Positions 11,446-23,639 of a DNA stretch of 64,000 bases are shown piece by piece (position 1 is the first letter of the stretch; each line of letters starts with the position of its first letter). Source of the stretch: Brachypterus glaber (lineage: Eukaryota; Arthropoda; Insecta; Coleoptera; Kateretidae); the NCBI GenBank assembly GCA_958510825.1, contig OY294048.1, positions 17,191,589-17,255,588 on the forward strand. The letters run 5' to 3'. The notes under the pieces are model-generated. The model saw nothing but the letters and a program-made list of their open reading frames with translations. It had not been told where the DNA came from and did not search any database. Made by a program: the position numbers and the translations under genes.

Positions 11446-12344
11446 CCCTAGGATACATACCCTAAAAAATATACATATTTATATACCCCGGGCCTGGAAG
11501 GCCCTAATATTAAAATTAACGGTTTAATAGGTATCATATAAAATTAAACTATAAGGTTGATTTTTTAATATATTTTTATTTCTTTATATAATAAAAACTA
11601 AAACGAAACGAAAGAAAACCCTTAAAAATATCTTAATAAATATCTTAAAATGATCACTAAAAGAATACATGAAATATTATTTTTACATTTTTGACAAGTC
11701 ATTTTACTTCTTCTGTCCAATTTTGAGGGGCACAAATGGTATATTTTCCTATTGGACGGTTTGGGGATTCGTCAAATGCTTTAGGAATTTATATGAACTT
11801 ACCCATGCTATCAAAAACGTACCGTGAAAAACATGGATTTTTAGATCTCTTTACCATATAAGGTATTGTGAACTGCTTTGCTAAATCCTTTTAAAAGAAA
11901 CTTTGTTATGGGTTAGTTTTGGATAGTAAAAATTTGGATGTTTCATTGAAAAAGCAATAAATGCATTTGAAGCTGCTACTTCAATCTTATTTAAGAAGAA
12001 CGCCATTGTCCAACGTTTAGTTTGTCTTTTGTAAGTATAGTAGATAACATATTATACGTTTAATTGGTTTTTATTTTCTTTAAATCTAACTTAAAATTAT
12101 TTACCAGCTTTTTTATTATTTTTTTTTATTATGAAAGATACATATTTACGTATGAAAGGCGATGGAAAAGTACTTTTTATACCACATGGTATAAAATCAA
12201 AATAACAATTTTGCAATAATGTTATTCCAAACACTTGAATTGAGGCATTCCCAAAAGGATTTTTTAATAAAAATATTTTTCTGTAAGATACAGCTAATTA
12301 TTTAACCTGCCGGGCCTCGGAGGCCCGGGGCATGCATCCTAGGG
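11446..12344 (-). mobile_element. piggyBac-type element, inactive
   Basis: The ends are CCCTAGGATACATACCC (left) and, read inward from the right, CCCTAGGATGCATGCCC. TTAA follows the right end (12345-12348). The left flank is TGAA (11442-11445), one change from the canonical TTAA target. Just inside lie GGGCCT-rich subterminal repeats. At 899 bp it is far too short for a full transposase gene, but part of one survives on the minus strand. Confidence 0.85.
11650..12065 (-). pseudogene. piggyBac transposase, C-terminal remnant
   Basis: Minus strand reads TKRWTMAFFLNKIEVAAS and then NAFIAFSMKHPN, matching the 'T.RW....F...ID.A..NA' block near the C-terminal end of piggyBac transposases (DDE_Tnp_1_7). 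Stop codons follow within 60 codons, and a degenerate cysteine-poor tail (ENIPFVPLKIGQKK) replaces the usual zinc-binding end. It lies inside the element with matching terminal repeats, which makes the assignment consistent. The catalytic DDD region is deleted. Confidence 0.75.
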
Positions 12345-12589
12345 TTAAAGTATATTAAAACAAAAAATGCCAAAAAATAATACTTTCCCCTATAAGCCTA
12401 GGTTCATTAAAATTAAAAACGAAAAATAAATAAAAAAAATAAAAAAAAATAATTTTTTTTTTAGTTTTTTCAAAATTTTTCTTTCAAAAACCTAAAAATA
12501 AATTTAAAAAGAAATGTTTTTGAAAAAAATTGATTTTACCCCATTTTACCCCTTTACCCCAACCCGATTTTTACCAAAAACAATCCCAG

Positions 12590-12720
12590 CCTAGAACTTT
12601 GGAGAATCAACCGTACAAATTTAAAGTCTTTAGCCCGAAGCGTTCTTGAGTTACGTGATCACAAATTTCCCGGACACACAGACCGATCGACAGACAGTTT
12701 TTTTTTTTTTGACGGAAATA
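12590..12720. repeat. Dispersed repeat with CGATCGACAGACAG motif
   Basis: Shares with 5100-5235 a layout of a gapped GTTC.TGAGTTACGTGATCAC-like block, CCCGGACA.A, then GATCGACAGACAG and a T-run. Related wording (CTGTCTCTCGGTCTGTATGG) occurs near 52740. Probably parts of one diverged family. Confidence 0.5.
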
Positions 12721-13275
12721 TTATTTTTTGGATATAAAACGTCCAGAAACGTAAAAAAAAGCAATAAAAATGTTTCAATTTTTTTTTACTAACGCAACAA
12801 ACTATACCGAGTACGTCACTCGCGTGATTAAGACGAATCTTTGCACGCCTCGATCGTAAAAATCGGCCAATAGTTTAGACTCCAGGGAGAAACAAATAAA
12901 CATGTGTACCTACATACATACATATCCACAAACATGTTAAAAACATAATCCCTCCGCGTTGCTGTAGTCGGGTAAAAAAACAATAAAAATTTTTCGGCTA
13001 TTATTTTATGGTAAATTGTTGTGATTAATAACCTAATTAAAAACTGATTAGGAGTGAACTTTCAATCTAGCTAACCGAATTATCTCAATTACCCACAATT
13101 CCTCCGGAACTTGGGTGGTGATTGCTTTGAAATAACATTAGCCGGTTTCAAACTATCCGGAAATATATGTGCGTCAAACTTAAATGAAACTCCCTCTACT
13201 AATGCAAAAGTTTCATACACATCAATACCTACACTGATAAAAAATTATATTTAAAATTACGTTCAACAAATACGA
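12721..13275. other. Unassigned intronic sequence
   Basis: A/T-rich sequence without recognised repeats. Confidence 0.55.
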
Positions 13276-13279
13276 TGGC

Positions 13280-13930
13280 CGCGGCCGGTCGGTCTTTATC
13301 TTGAAAAAATTTACTTTGCAAGCAATAACCTCCAAAAAAATAATCTTAAAAAACATTACTTCGTAAGGACGTAACCTCACAATATTTTACCTCGTACGGA
13401 CATTAGTCGCATGGAAATTATCTCAAAAGAACAATACCGCGAAAGATTTTACCTCGAAAACCTTTTACCTTTTTTTTTATTTTGTATCCGTTTCTTTCAG
13501 ATTATTGTATAATTTAGTTTTTTGTTCATATTTTATCATTTATTAATTAAATTTTTTACAAAATTAATACGGGCAATTATTTGCTTGGAGATTAGTACAT
13601 ATTTCAAAATAAATCAGTTAACATAATATTATAATGTATTATTATTAAAAGTTCACGAAAAAAAAAAATAGCAGTTATAAAAACTTTTTGTATTATAAAG
13701 ATTGTGTGTACAAAGACAACTTTTTTTGAAAATGTGTAAAATATATTGAGATTGCTTTTAGAGGAAAAAATTCATTCCGTGGATGATGGCCTTGTTCTAG
13801 ATTGAATGACAGTTGTTTTTAAAAAATTATGTCTTTTAGAGGTAGTTTTTTATACGAGGTAATGTCCATGTGAGGTATTTTCTTGCGAGGTTGTAATCTT
13901 TTGAGGTTTTTTCCCACAAATACGGTTATT
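13280..13930. mobile_element. Foldback-like element with ACCTCG subrepeats
   Basis: The left flank has repeated ACCTC motifs (ATAACCTCC, GTAACCTCACAATATT, TTTTACCTCGTACGGACATT). The right flank carries the inverse (TACGAGGTAATGTCC, GTGAGGTATTTTCTTGCGAG, TTTTGAGGTTTTTTCCC). The inner 250 bp is AT-rich without coding potential. Exact ends and target duplication were not established. Confidence 0.55.
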
Positions 13931-14239
13931 TCGTGGCCATAATCTGTACCGAAATATTACATGCCCCATGAATAATACATGCTTCTGTAAATTGTAAATT
14001 AAAAATGTAAAAAATGTATTTGGAATGTAATTCTACATCCTAAAATGTATTGTTACATTCAAAAAACAAAAAATACATTCAAGATGTAATGTATTCAAGA
14101 TGTATAAATATGGGTCAAACATTAAACGATAACATGATATGCAATAAGAAATCAGCAAATAGCAAACATATTGTTTTCTTGAATGACACGGAACTTGTCA
14201 AATGTATGACTGATTTAAAACCACTATACTCATGAAATG

Positions 14240-14610
14240 AAAAACTGCAATTTTTGTAAGCCCATACAAAACGTCATTTTTTTGACTTGAGGAATCATAT
14301 TCCAAAAATAAAATAACAAAAAAGTTACACAGAAAAATGTTTGAGACAAAAAACTGATAAAGCCCCCCGTTCCGCACACCCCTGTTTAAAATAAGTATAT
14401 GAAAATAACATACGAAGATGGCCCTTATTAAGATTAGTTTATGTGCAAAATCTAGTTGCTATATCTCAAAGGGTTCCTGAGTTATTAAATAAAAAACGAT
14501 TTTTTTAGCCAGGCTTAGCTTCCTTACAGCACCTTTTTAGAAATATGTTTATATGAACTTTTGTCATATTTTCTGGTGTAGAATCACCCCCGTTTTTTGC
14601 TCATAACTTT
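14240..14610. repeat. Dispersed repeat, inverse of 16115-16550
   Basis: The reverse complement matches 16115-16550: GGGTGTGCGAAACGGGGAGG region, CTATATCTCAAAGGGTTCCT and CTCAT-type ends. The same family makes the palindromic MITE at 21699-22215. Confidence 0.7.
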
Positions 14611-15231
14611 CGGACATCCTGTATATACAGGGTGCCTGGTTTTCGACCTTAAGCATGGGTATCTCGGTTATTATAAGATATATAAGATCGGTTAAATTAG
14701 AAAAAAGTTGCGCATGTTTATGCTGAATAATAACACTATCCCACAAAACGAAATTTTTGAAGCATACTTTTTTTCTAACATAACCTATCTTAAAGCATTT
14801 TTTCTCCTGATTCTGAATCTTTTATTTGGGCTACGACCCCACAGTCTTTATATACAGAGTGTTTTAGAAAAAAAATACCTTTTTCCAAATGACTGTAGAA
14901 TTTATTTTTATGAATATTTTTTAATCAAATTCGGGTCACTTATAAAAAAAGGATGTGCTTTTAAGACTTTGGAAGATTTTTTTAAATATCGACCCCCATT
15001 TTTTTTTACACTGAAAAAAAATATTTTTTTTGCTGTCAAATTTTCAAAAGATGGATTTTTTTTTTCGTAACCACAATTAAAACATTTTGTATTAAAAGGT
15101 ATTTAAACTATAAAATATACAGTATTCGTTTATTAAATAAACGATTATACAAAAAAAAACAATGTATTTAGCTTAATTTTATCTACCAGCCTTAATGGCT
15201 TGCGTTAACAAATATATATCTTAACCTAAAA

Positions 15232-16090
15232 ATAATTTAAATGTTTCTTACCTTTTTTTTTCTTTTGTATGCAGTTCTATCAACTTCTACTACGGACCAA
15301 CAGTAATCACCCATCATAGCAGGATTTCCTTTTTCCTGATATCGCTTTTCCATATTCGCAATTTGTTGGTGAAATCTTCCACCTTGCTCCTCACTGACGG
15401 CGCCGAGATTAGGTGGAAAGTAATCCAGATGTGATTGTAGAAAATGTATTTTAAGGGACATTCTACATCCGAGCTACATAATTATTTTCCCTCTTATTAC
15501 CCAAAAACCCAAGTTTAAATGAATGTCAGGCCAACTTCTCAGTCTTTGAAAGTTTTGACTCAAAATTCCTATCTTTAACAATTTTTCTGATTTGTGGTCC
15601 TACAAATAAGCCCGCTTTAATTTAAGTTTGACTTCTGACAGCTTCGGGAACTTTTATTTTAGGTACAAAAATAGTTCTCCTTCCTGTTTCAATGCCTTTA
15701 CGAAATTTTTCATTAGCCCCATTTTAATATGTAGAGGGGGTAATAGAATTTTTTTTGGGTCAACTAGTTCAACGTTTTTCTTTTTTCCCAATTTTTAATT
15801 TTGTAATGCTTTTTTACAGCTCGACTATCCCATAAGCACAAAAAACAAGAATATTTAGTAAACCCACCTTGCATTCCTAACAAAATTGCTACCATTTTCA
15901 AATCCCCACAAACCTGCCATTTGTGTTCTTCATACTTAATTTCATCCAAAACTATTTTCATATTTTCATATGATTCTTAGCCTTGATCCCAAAAGTTCAA
16001 ATTTTTCTTTACATAATCCCAAGTCTCGCACCAAACTATCCAGGTCATCTTGCTCTAACAAATGAATTTCATTATAGTCAAATGGCAAAT
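15232..16090 (-). pseudogene. Broken gene of an unclassified TE-associated protein family
   Basis: Read on the minus strand in order: LVRDLGLCKEKFELLGSRL; KYEEHKWQVCGDLKMVAILL then GMQGGFTKYSCFLCLWDSRA; VDPKKILLPPLHIKMGLMKN then FVKALKQEGELFLYL; then MSLKIHFLQSHLDYFPPNLG, AVSEEQGGRFHQQIANMEKR and MMGDYCWSVV. I recognise this order of blocks from a repeated uncharacterised protein family seen in many insects and in Hydra. Its function and transposon superfamily are unknown to me. Stops and frame changes between blocks (for example after FLYLK) show that it is dead. The CFLC.WDSR and 'HLDYFP.N.G..SEEQGERFHQ' motifs are its hallmarks. It sits inside a pair of long terminal inverted repeats, which may or may not belong to it. 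Confidence 0.75.
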
Positions 16091-16114
16091 ATTGAGATGT
16101 CGCAGTCATATATA

Positions 16115-16560
16115 CACGGTGTATTTGAAATAGGGTCGGAAATTTTAACTAATGATTCTACATCATAAAATATGACAAAAAGTTCCTATAAACATATGTC
16201 TAAAAATGCGTCATAAGGGAGCTACGCCCCTTTGAAAGTGGCTAAAAAAATCGCTTCTTATTTAATAACTCAGGAACCCTTTGAGATATATGAACGAGGT
16301 TTTGCACGTCAACTAATCCTACCAAGGCCCGTTTTTATGTGTTATTTTCATGTACTTATTTCAACCAGGGGTGTGCGAAACGGGGAGGGCTTATCAGTTT
16401 TTTGTCCCAAACTTTTTTCTGTGTAACTTTTTTGCAATTTTATTTTTGAAATATGATTCCTCAGGTCAAAATACATAAAAAAGGTACTCTTATTGTAATA
16501 CTGTAGGATTAACCGTTTTCGAGAAAAATTCATTTGAAGGTGAAATTCTACGGTTCGAGG
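16115..16560. mobile_element. MITE of the CACGGTGTATTTGAAATAGGG family, one end
   Basis: Starts after TA at 16113-16114 with CACGGTGTATTTGAAATAGG and shares its body with 21699-22215 and, inverted, 14240-14610. The other terminus is not found. Confidence 0.65.
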
Positions 16561-16668
16561 ACGAAAAATTAAATACTAAATTGTTGAAAACCAAAATTTT
16601 AATGATGCAATGTTATTCTACATCATATATTTTAATTTAACTAATGGTGGGGTTAAAAAAATATCGAA

Positions 16669-16722
16669 ATTACCGGGATTAAAATAAATGAATTATAATT
16701 CATTTATTTTAATTCCGGTAAT
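16669..16722. repeat. Near-perfect 26-bp-arm palindrome
   Basis: ATTACCGGGATTAAAATAAA at the left faces TTTATTTTAATTCCGGTAAT at the right, with a 2-base centre. It lies inside the element at 14735-17618. Confidence 0.85.
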
Positions 16723-17617
16723 CCCGGTTATTATAATTATTAATAATTACCTGAAATCAAGTTTGTAAGATTAGGCTAGTTAACATAAACGAACTCACTG
16801 GCGCCGATTGCCTTTTTCAGTTAATTAATAATTGAAATTTGGCGATGGCGTACTCCCTAGATATATTGGTTCGAAAGTCAATTAAAGCCGGTGGTTCCCT
16901 CTACTACTAGCCCACACAAGCCCTGGACTTAGGGGATGCTTAATTAAGTAGAATAGTACGAGGTCAAAAACAAACAACAACAACAAACAACAATTAAATG
17001 TAATTACCTGAATTACCTGAAATAAAGTAATTAATATTTTTATAGACCTGTTAGAAATAATTGTTCTAACACAAATAAACACGGCAAAGAAGCGCCAATT
17101 TAGTTTTAAGGCATATGTACTGTTCCGACACGCTCGAGAGTGCTCCTACCATGCATATTGGTGTTAAACTTTCCGACACGACACGAAGCACTAAAAATTA
17201 ATGTAGCGCCACTTCTAGAAGCTCCCCATTAAAAATTCAAAAAGCAAAATGAAGCCAGATAAATAGAGAATGTTTTAATATGTGTATCGTAAAAAAAATC
17301 CATCTTTTAAAAATTTGACAGAAAAAAAAAAAATTTTTTCAGTGTAAAAAAAAATGGAGGTCGACATTTGAAAAAATCTTTCAAAGTCTTAAAAGCACAT
17401 CCTTTTTTTATAAGTGACCCGAATTTGATAAAAAAATATTCATAAAAATAAATTCTACAGTCATTTGGAAAAAGGTGTTTTTTTTTTCTAAAACACCCTG
17501 TATATAAAAACTGTGCGGTCGTAGCCCAAATCTGAAAACAGATTTGAAATCAGAAGAAAAAATGCTTTAAGATAAGATATGTCAGAAAAAAAGTATATTT
17601 TCTCTGTGGAACAGTGT

Positions 17618-18205
17618 AATCTAAAAGAAAATTTAACCTGTCAGTGTTTGTTTTTTAATTCTAACTAATAAAAAATCCTGAGTTTCGTTTTAATTTTTTT
17701 GAGCGAAAACCGACAAAGCTAAATATTTTTAACTGGGACATTGTCAAGGTATTTTTTTGCAAGGAATTTGATTGTAATTATATTTTTCATGGAATTTTAG
17801 ATTCAAGAGTTACACCACTTTTATTCTTACGAGTGCCTCTTGATTGTTTACTTTTTTTAATGGAATTTTTCTTCTGATTGCGACGGATTGTAATCAGAAA
17901 AACAATGATGATTTATTACACGAGATAATCAAATGAAATTAAATGAAATTTATTAAATAGGTCTAGCCTAATATACACAAAAGTAATTATACAATATTTT
18001 TTATATGTTATAAGAATAAACATTAAATAAAATAACAAAACAAAAATAATAGAATATATAAAGATATAAAAAAGAAACAAAAATATAAAAGAAAGAGAAA
18101 TGACAACAAAATAATAATTAAAGACCTTAGTATAAGTAAATTATAAAAAGTCTTTCATCTAAACGAAATTCATAAAAGTAATTTTTGCGCAGAGTGCGTT
18201 GGAAA
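17618..18205 (+). repeat. Right part of the dispersed repeat seen at 470-905
   Basis: Blocks GCGAAAACCGACAAAGCTA and TTTTTGCGCAGAGTGC match the intact copy. An AT-rich segment at about 17940-18165 is extra here and looks like a small inserted 3' end of a retroelement. Confidence 0.65.
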
Positions 18206-20135
18206 CAACGAAGCAACATATTCCCTATAGCACTTTTACATTTACATTTAATATCTATTATTGCGCATATATAAATGAAATTATCATTTATGTACAATAA
18301 AATTTTACAGTATAAAGTATTTTTTTTGTAATTTTACACAGATTTGTTTTTCTTTTTATCAGTGTAGAAAAAAATTAATTTTCGGCAATTAAAAATTTAA
18401 TCATCACAATTAAAAAATATAACCAAATAGGGTGACAAGAATACAGTTTATTCTCTAAAAATAAATGTTTCCTAACTACATAAGGATATTGGTAAATAAA
18501 CACGTATTTTGAGGAGAACCTAATTGGAGTTACCTGCACAGAGCTGCTTATGCTTAGTAAAGGGATAACCGTTTTTCAACAGCAACAGCAAAATTCCAAA
18601 ATACTTCCTCCTAATTGCATTTTTTTGAAAACGGTTGCCCCTACAGTTGATGTGATCGAAAATTCGATCACTAATGTTGTGAAGTGGTATATAATTCGGT
18701 TATAGCCGAGCAGAGATTATAACTTTTATTATAACTTACTCAGTTAGGTTGGCCATCCAATCTTCTGTCATATTTAAAGTATACCCGAGCGGAGAAAATA
18801 CTTAACCACTTATCACTTTATTCGGGAGCTTTTTGAGTTCTAGTAAGATGGTGCTTAGTAAATAGATTAAATGATTTCTTCTTAACTTAAGAATAATATA
18901 TTAAATAAATGTGAATAAATTCTTTAAGAACATGAAAGATCAATTCTTACTTCTAAGTTCTACTTCTATGCAAAGCCCTTAAATTCTAATTTCCATTATA
19001 TATTAGTTTGCCATTAAATACTTTTAAATTAAAACATTCTATGTTTAAAATCCCAACTATTCGCAATCATTTTCAAATCCCAATTTATTGTCCACATTTT
19101 TCTTAGTGTAAATATTAGAACTGGTGCGTATGTGATTTAAATAATTTTACAGAATATTAATTAATATTCGTCAAATTTCTAGCAGTGTTCATACTAACAA
19201 TAAAAACATTAAAAACTATTTTTAATTCAAGAATAATTCTCAAAAATTATTTCTCACAGAAACTACATTTTAATTTTTGACACTACGGGATACTTTTTAA
19301 TTAACAAGACAAAAAACTATTCAAGACTGATCAAGATTTAAGAAGTTCACTCCTTTTATTCTCTTTAAAAACGCATAAATTAAAATGAGGCATATTTAAG
19401 TCACACACGCTTATCTGATTTTAGGTGGGGTTCTCGCGAGAACATTTGAATCTTTGCCCTAGCAACATAGGACAAGTTAGAGTGAAGGATATTACTTAAA
19501 AGAGGGTCGAAATTTAAAAATAGAACATCCAAGGTTATTCAAGCATGCTTTTAAAAATCAGAGCTTACAGACTGAGTATACTAAAATAAAATTTTACAAT
19601 ATGAAAAATTCTACACATCATATCACAGTGTAACACTATATGAATTTTTTTATGTATTTTAACTCAACTATATGATTTTTTTATGTATTTTTACTCCAGG
19701 AATCCATATCTTTTAGAAAAAATTCCGAAAAAAAAATACAAATAAAAAGGCTTGGGGTAAAAATGTTTTAGGCCTAATACATTTTTCCGTCTAGGAACGC
19801 CTCTGGATAAATAAAAAAAAAATAAATTAACATAAACTTATTGCCCTTATTAATACTAGTAAACATGCAAAAGCTCGTCGCTTTAACTTAAAGGGTACCA
19901 GAGTTATTAATTAAAAAGCTTATTTTAAAGGGGCGTATGTAGCTCCCTTAGGGCTTTTCAAGCGCGTCGCTACGGTCCTGGCAAGGATCGTAATTTTTTA
20001 GCGTTTCTGTAATGTCTAGAATGCGAAAATCGATTGGACTTTATTTGTACAGTAACCTAAATATTATTATAGGGTTACACGTTAATGGATTCTTACTCTG
20101 ATATCTTCGAAATCTCCATTCCTAATTGCAAGAGT
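18206..20135. other. Unassigned intronic sequence
   Basis: Contains a short hairpin (GATCGAAAATTCGATC near 18650) and a weak piece of the CACGGTGTATTTG family near 19880-19960. No genes seen. Confidence 0.55.
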
Positions 20136-20139
20136 TTAC

Positions 20140-20245
20140 TTTAGACTCCGGTTCAAAAGACACATCCCCTCTTCTTTTGAACAAGTTGAGATGAAAACTT
20201 TAAATTCGAAACACATAAGGGGACAAAATTGCATATTAAACTTTG
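20140..20245 (+). repeat. Diverged piece of the Tc1-like MITE family
   Basis: GGTTCAAAAGACACATCCCC and TTTGAACAAGTTGAGAT parallel the start of 22220-22571. The right half was not found. Confidence 0.45.
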
Positions 20246-20249
20246 GCAC

Positions 20250-21690
20250 ACGGATCGCTGACAGCACAGACCACCATAGACTTAGATCTTGACTGTTGTC
20301 AGTAGTTATAAGTTACGCTAAATGCGCATCCAAAGGGCGCCACTATTAACATTTATTAAATGTCATTTTTCAGTCAATAGATAACTGTACATATTTGGTT
20401 TGTAGTCCAACTAAAAAAAAAATGGCTTGCTTCTGAGCTAAAAATACAGGGATGCCGCACAAAAAATTGTAAAAATTACAATCCTTAACGTGTTAATCTG
20501 TGATCAAGCATTATTAAGTAATTTTCACATTTTTTTTTAATACTATACTCAATAACTGCGTATAATATTATAAAACAATGTGAAAAATATACATAATAAT
20601 GATTGATCACAGGCTACACACGTAATGATCATAATTTTTACAATTTTTTCTATAAACTGAGCAGTATAAATTACATATAGAAAAATATAGAAATAATTTT
20701 TATAATATAAAAACATACGATTAAAATTGGACAAAAAAAAGTTGCTTCATGTAGCAAAACTTTGAGCTGTTTAAAAGATTGTCAGTTTTAAGAAAATATA
20801 AAAAATATAAAAGTATTAGTAATGAGATTGCAGTTAAATTTTTCACTGTGAGTTCCTGTAGTTTAAAATTCTGGGACTTTTCTATCCATACGTAGCAACA
20901 TTCTCCTTTCCATAGGGGTAATCAATATTTGTTGGAAAGCCGGTCAAATACATACGTAATACTTTCTATGTTTACTTACTAGCTTCCTGGAGTTCCATTA
21001 AATTTTTATTTATTAATTAGATAATAAGTGCGATTATAAAGTGCCGAACAGTTTGAAAAGAAAATACTCTTCGTTTGAAACCACGCCTCTGTTAGAGTTG
21101 TGCGCGACAAGCCCATGTGATTGATATGTACAACAGCTCGGTGGCCAGTAAAACTTACACAGCTTTCTTACATTTTACTCATCGCTAATGTCAGTTTTGC
21201 ATTAAAAAGTGTTCGGCACTTTATCTTCATGTTTTTCGCACCTTTTTCTTATTAAGTAATTGTGGATATTTTTTTGCTTAATAAACTTCTTTTATCCATT
21301 AAAAGTTAATACAAATGAAACAGACATTATTTATAATGTCAAATTGTTTATGATTTTAAATCAACAAGCTTTTATCAACTAGGTAAAGTAATCCTTAAAA
21401 ATTGATTCAAATTGTCCATATTTAATATTAATGTCAATATTTTAGTAAATATTTTAGGGACATTTAATATCACTGTCATTAAAGGCCCTCTGGATGGGCA
21501 CTGTAAAACACAAGTTTAGAAAGAAATCTATAACATAAAACTATTGCCAACAATTAAGAAATAAGTCTATGTTGGTTTGTGGCTGATAGTCAAAGGAATG
21601 CGGCGAAAAATAGAAATCCGAAATACGACGTTTCCTTACTAAAATTCTAAAAAATATTTTAATGAATTAAGTACCTTTAAGGATACAATA
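20250..21690. other. Unassigned intronic sequence
   Basis: GTGATCAAGCATTATTAAGT near 20500 and TAATAATGATTGATCACAGG near 20595 form an imperfect inverted pair. Nothing else recognisable. Confidence 0.5.
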
Positions 21691-21698
21691 AATATATA

Positions 21699-22215
21699 CA
21701 CGGTGTATTTGAAATAATGTCCAAAATTTTAAGGGGTGATTCTACATCATAAAATATGAAAAAAGTTACATAAACATATTCTAAAAATGCGTCGTAAGGG
21801 AGCTAAAACCCTTTAAAAGTAGCTAAAAAATCGGTTTTTATTTAATCTCTGAAACTCAAAGCTTCCCTAAATGGCCTGTTAATAGCTGGAAAGAACTCTA
21901 GACTTTTTCACAAAAAAGTTACGCAGAAAAAAGTTTGCGACAAAAAACTGATAAGCCCTCCCCCGTTTCGCACACCCCTGGTTAAAATAAGTATATGAAG
22001 GTAACATACAGAGATGGGCCTTATTAAGATTAGTTTACGTACAAAACCTCTTTTCTATATCTCAAACGGTTCCTAAATTATTAAATAAAAACCGATTTTT
22101 TTTAGCTTAGCTCCCTTACAACGCATTTTTAGATATATGTTTATAGTATTTTTTTTTTCATACTTTATGATGTAAAAACCCTTAAAATTTCGGACCCTAT
22201 TTTAAATAGACCTTG
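21699..22215. mobile_element. Palindromic MITE, TA target, CACGGTGTATTTGAAATA ends
   Basis: The ends are CACGGTGTATTTGAAATA (left) and, inverted, CAAGGTCTATTTAAAATAGG (right), flanked by TA at 21697-21698 and 22216-22217. The arms pair over roughly 180 bp with an asymmetric centre. Copies or ends occur at 10120, 14240, 16115 and a diverged one at 40165. TA duplication and full-length pairing suggest a Tc1/mariner-type non-autonomous element. Confidence 0.78.
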
Positions 22216-22219
22216 TATA

Positions 22220-22571
22220 CAGAGAGGTCCAAAAGTCACCCCCACTCTTAACTTTTGAACGAGTTGAGATATCGACTTCAAATTTGGAACACTTAAATGT
22301 GACAACTTAAAATATTTGTATATATTTAATATTTTTATCTCTTAAAATGTGGACAGGGAGGCATGGGGGACTTTTTTTTAAATGGAAAGGGGTTTTGTGT
22401 GATACATTATTTTAAAGCTTACGACCCCCCCTTTCTATTTAGAAAAAACTCCCCCCATGCCCCTGCCCACATTTAAAGATATTTTAAGTTGTCTTATTTA
22501 GTTCCAAATTCGAAGTCGATATCTCAACTTGTTCATAACTTTTGAGGGGAGGGAAGAGGTGGAACGCACTG
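22220..22571. mobile_element. Palindromic Tc1-like MITE, TA target
   Basis: Opens CAGAGAGGTCCAAAAGTCAC after TA. It closes with a CACTG end before TA, the arms carrying GAGTTGAGATATCGACTTCA and its inverse. The cleaner copy at 61038 gives the terminal CAGTGCTGTCCAAAAGTCAC, close to Tc1 ends in style. No coding capacity. Confidence 0.8.
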
Positions 22572-23639
22572 TATAATAATATATTATTAACAATTTAAAT
22601 TTTCTGTGAAATTTATTTCACTTTTTTAGATCCTTGTGGCAAACTATATGCAGTAGAGAAAACCAATGGAAAGTGAATCTTATAATAAAAAATCCATTTA
22701 ACGTGTGAAGTGAAAAATGGGAAAGCTTTTTACTGGGCACTGTATTTTCAAAATTTTAAAAAATATAAAAAAAAGAAAATTAAAATTTATGGGCTCTTAT
22801 AAATATTTTACTCTTTATATAAAGATGTAGGATAGTGCTTTATATAATGTAAATTATAGATTAGAATCAACGAGATGTTTTATGCATCTTACCAGATTTT
22901 GAAGAGGACTGCTTAAATTCCAAAACATGAATTCAATTATTTGCATTTTTATTGAAATACAAAATGATAAGAAATACGCTTGTAAAACAAGTTTTTAAAA
23001 GGAGATAGTAATTTTATTCTCTGCCGTCACACCAGCCACACAACTTTTTCCGATCGATTTGAAAAACAATAAAAAACAATAAAACAAAATAAACTAAGAA
23101 AATATTGTCTTCAGATAAAATTGGAACAAAATTGGAACATTTTAAGTATACATGTCTGACTCTGAATAATACGCCTAACACTTTATAAACAAATAAGTTC
23201 TCGGAACCACTTGTAACCTTCTCATCGTACTGACTAATGTTAAATAAGATATAATAAAGCCGGTATTGAGTTTGTAACCAACCCAAAATCAGGCATTTTC
23301 CAATATTTTATATTTGATTATAAGTTGTAATATTGGTTCAGTGGAGGTAGACAACCCATAAGACTCATCGGTGTATTACGCGTTGATCACATGTTATATT
23401 AAAACGTATTTTGACAGAACGGCGCGTTCTGTCACATTCCCTTTATACGACTGTTAAAGGAACACTTGTTGCAAAATGTGATCTCAAGAAGCTGTTTGAG
23501 CCTCAAGGCTCTTTGGATTGTCATTTAACCCATCCGTTGCGATGGTGTTTTATTTTTATATTAATCTTGGGGTTATCCAGTTTTTGCAGTTCACATGATG
23601 CAAGAAGTGCCTACCCTAGATCACCTCCCTTGCCTTAGG

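Larger units (their letters stand above)
14735..17618 (-). mobile_element. 2.9-kb element with about 330-bp terminal inverted repeats
   Basis: The left arm 14735-15070 and right arm 17290-17618 are inverted copies: ACACTATCCCACA versus the complement of TGTGGAACAGTGT at the tips, then CTATCTTAAAGCATTTTTTC, CAAATGACTGTAGAATTTAT and CAAAAGATGGATTTTTTTTT. It interrupts a repeat whose empty copy is at 470-905. Inside are a broken minus-strand gene (15232-16090), a piece of another MITE family and a perfect palindrome. The target duplication is ambiguous (AAT or ATAA). It may be a DNA transposon of unknown superfamily, with later insertions. Confidence 0.7.
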
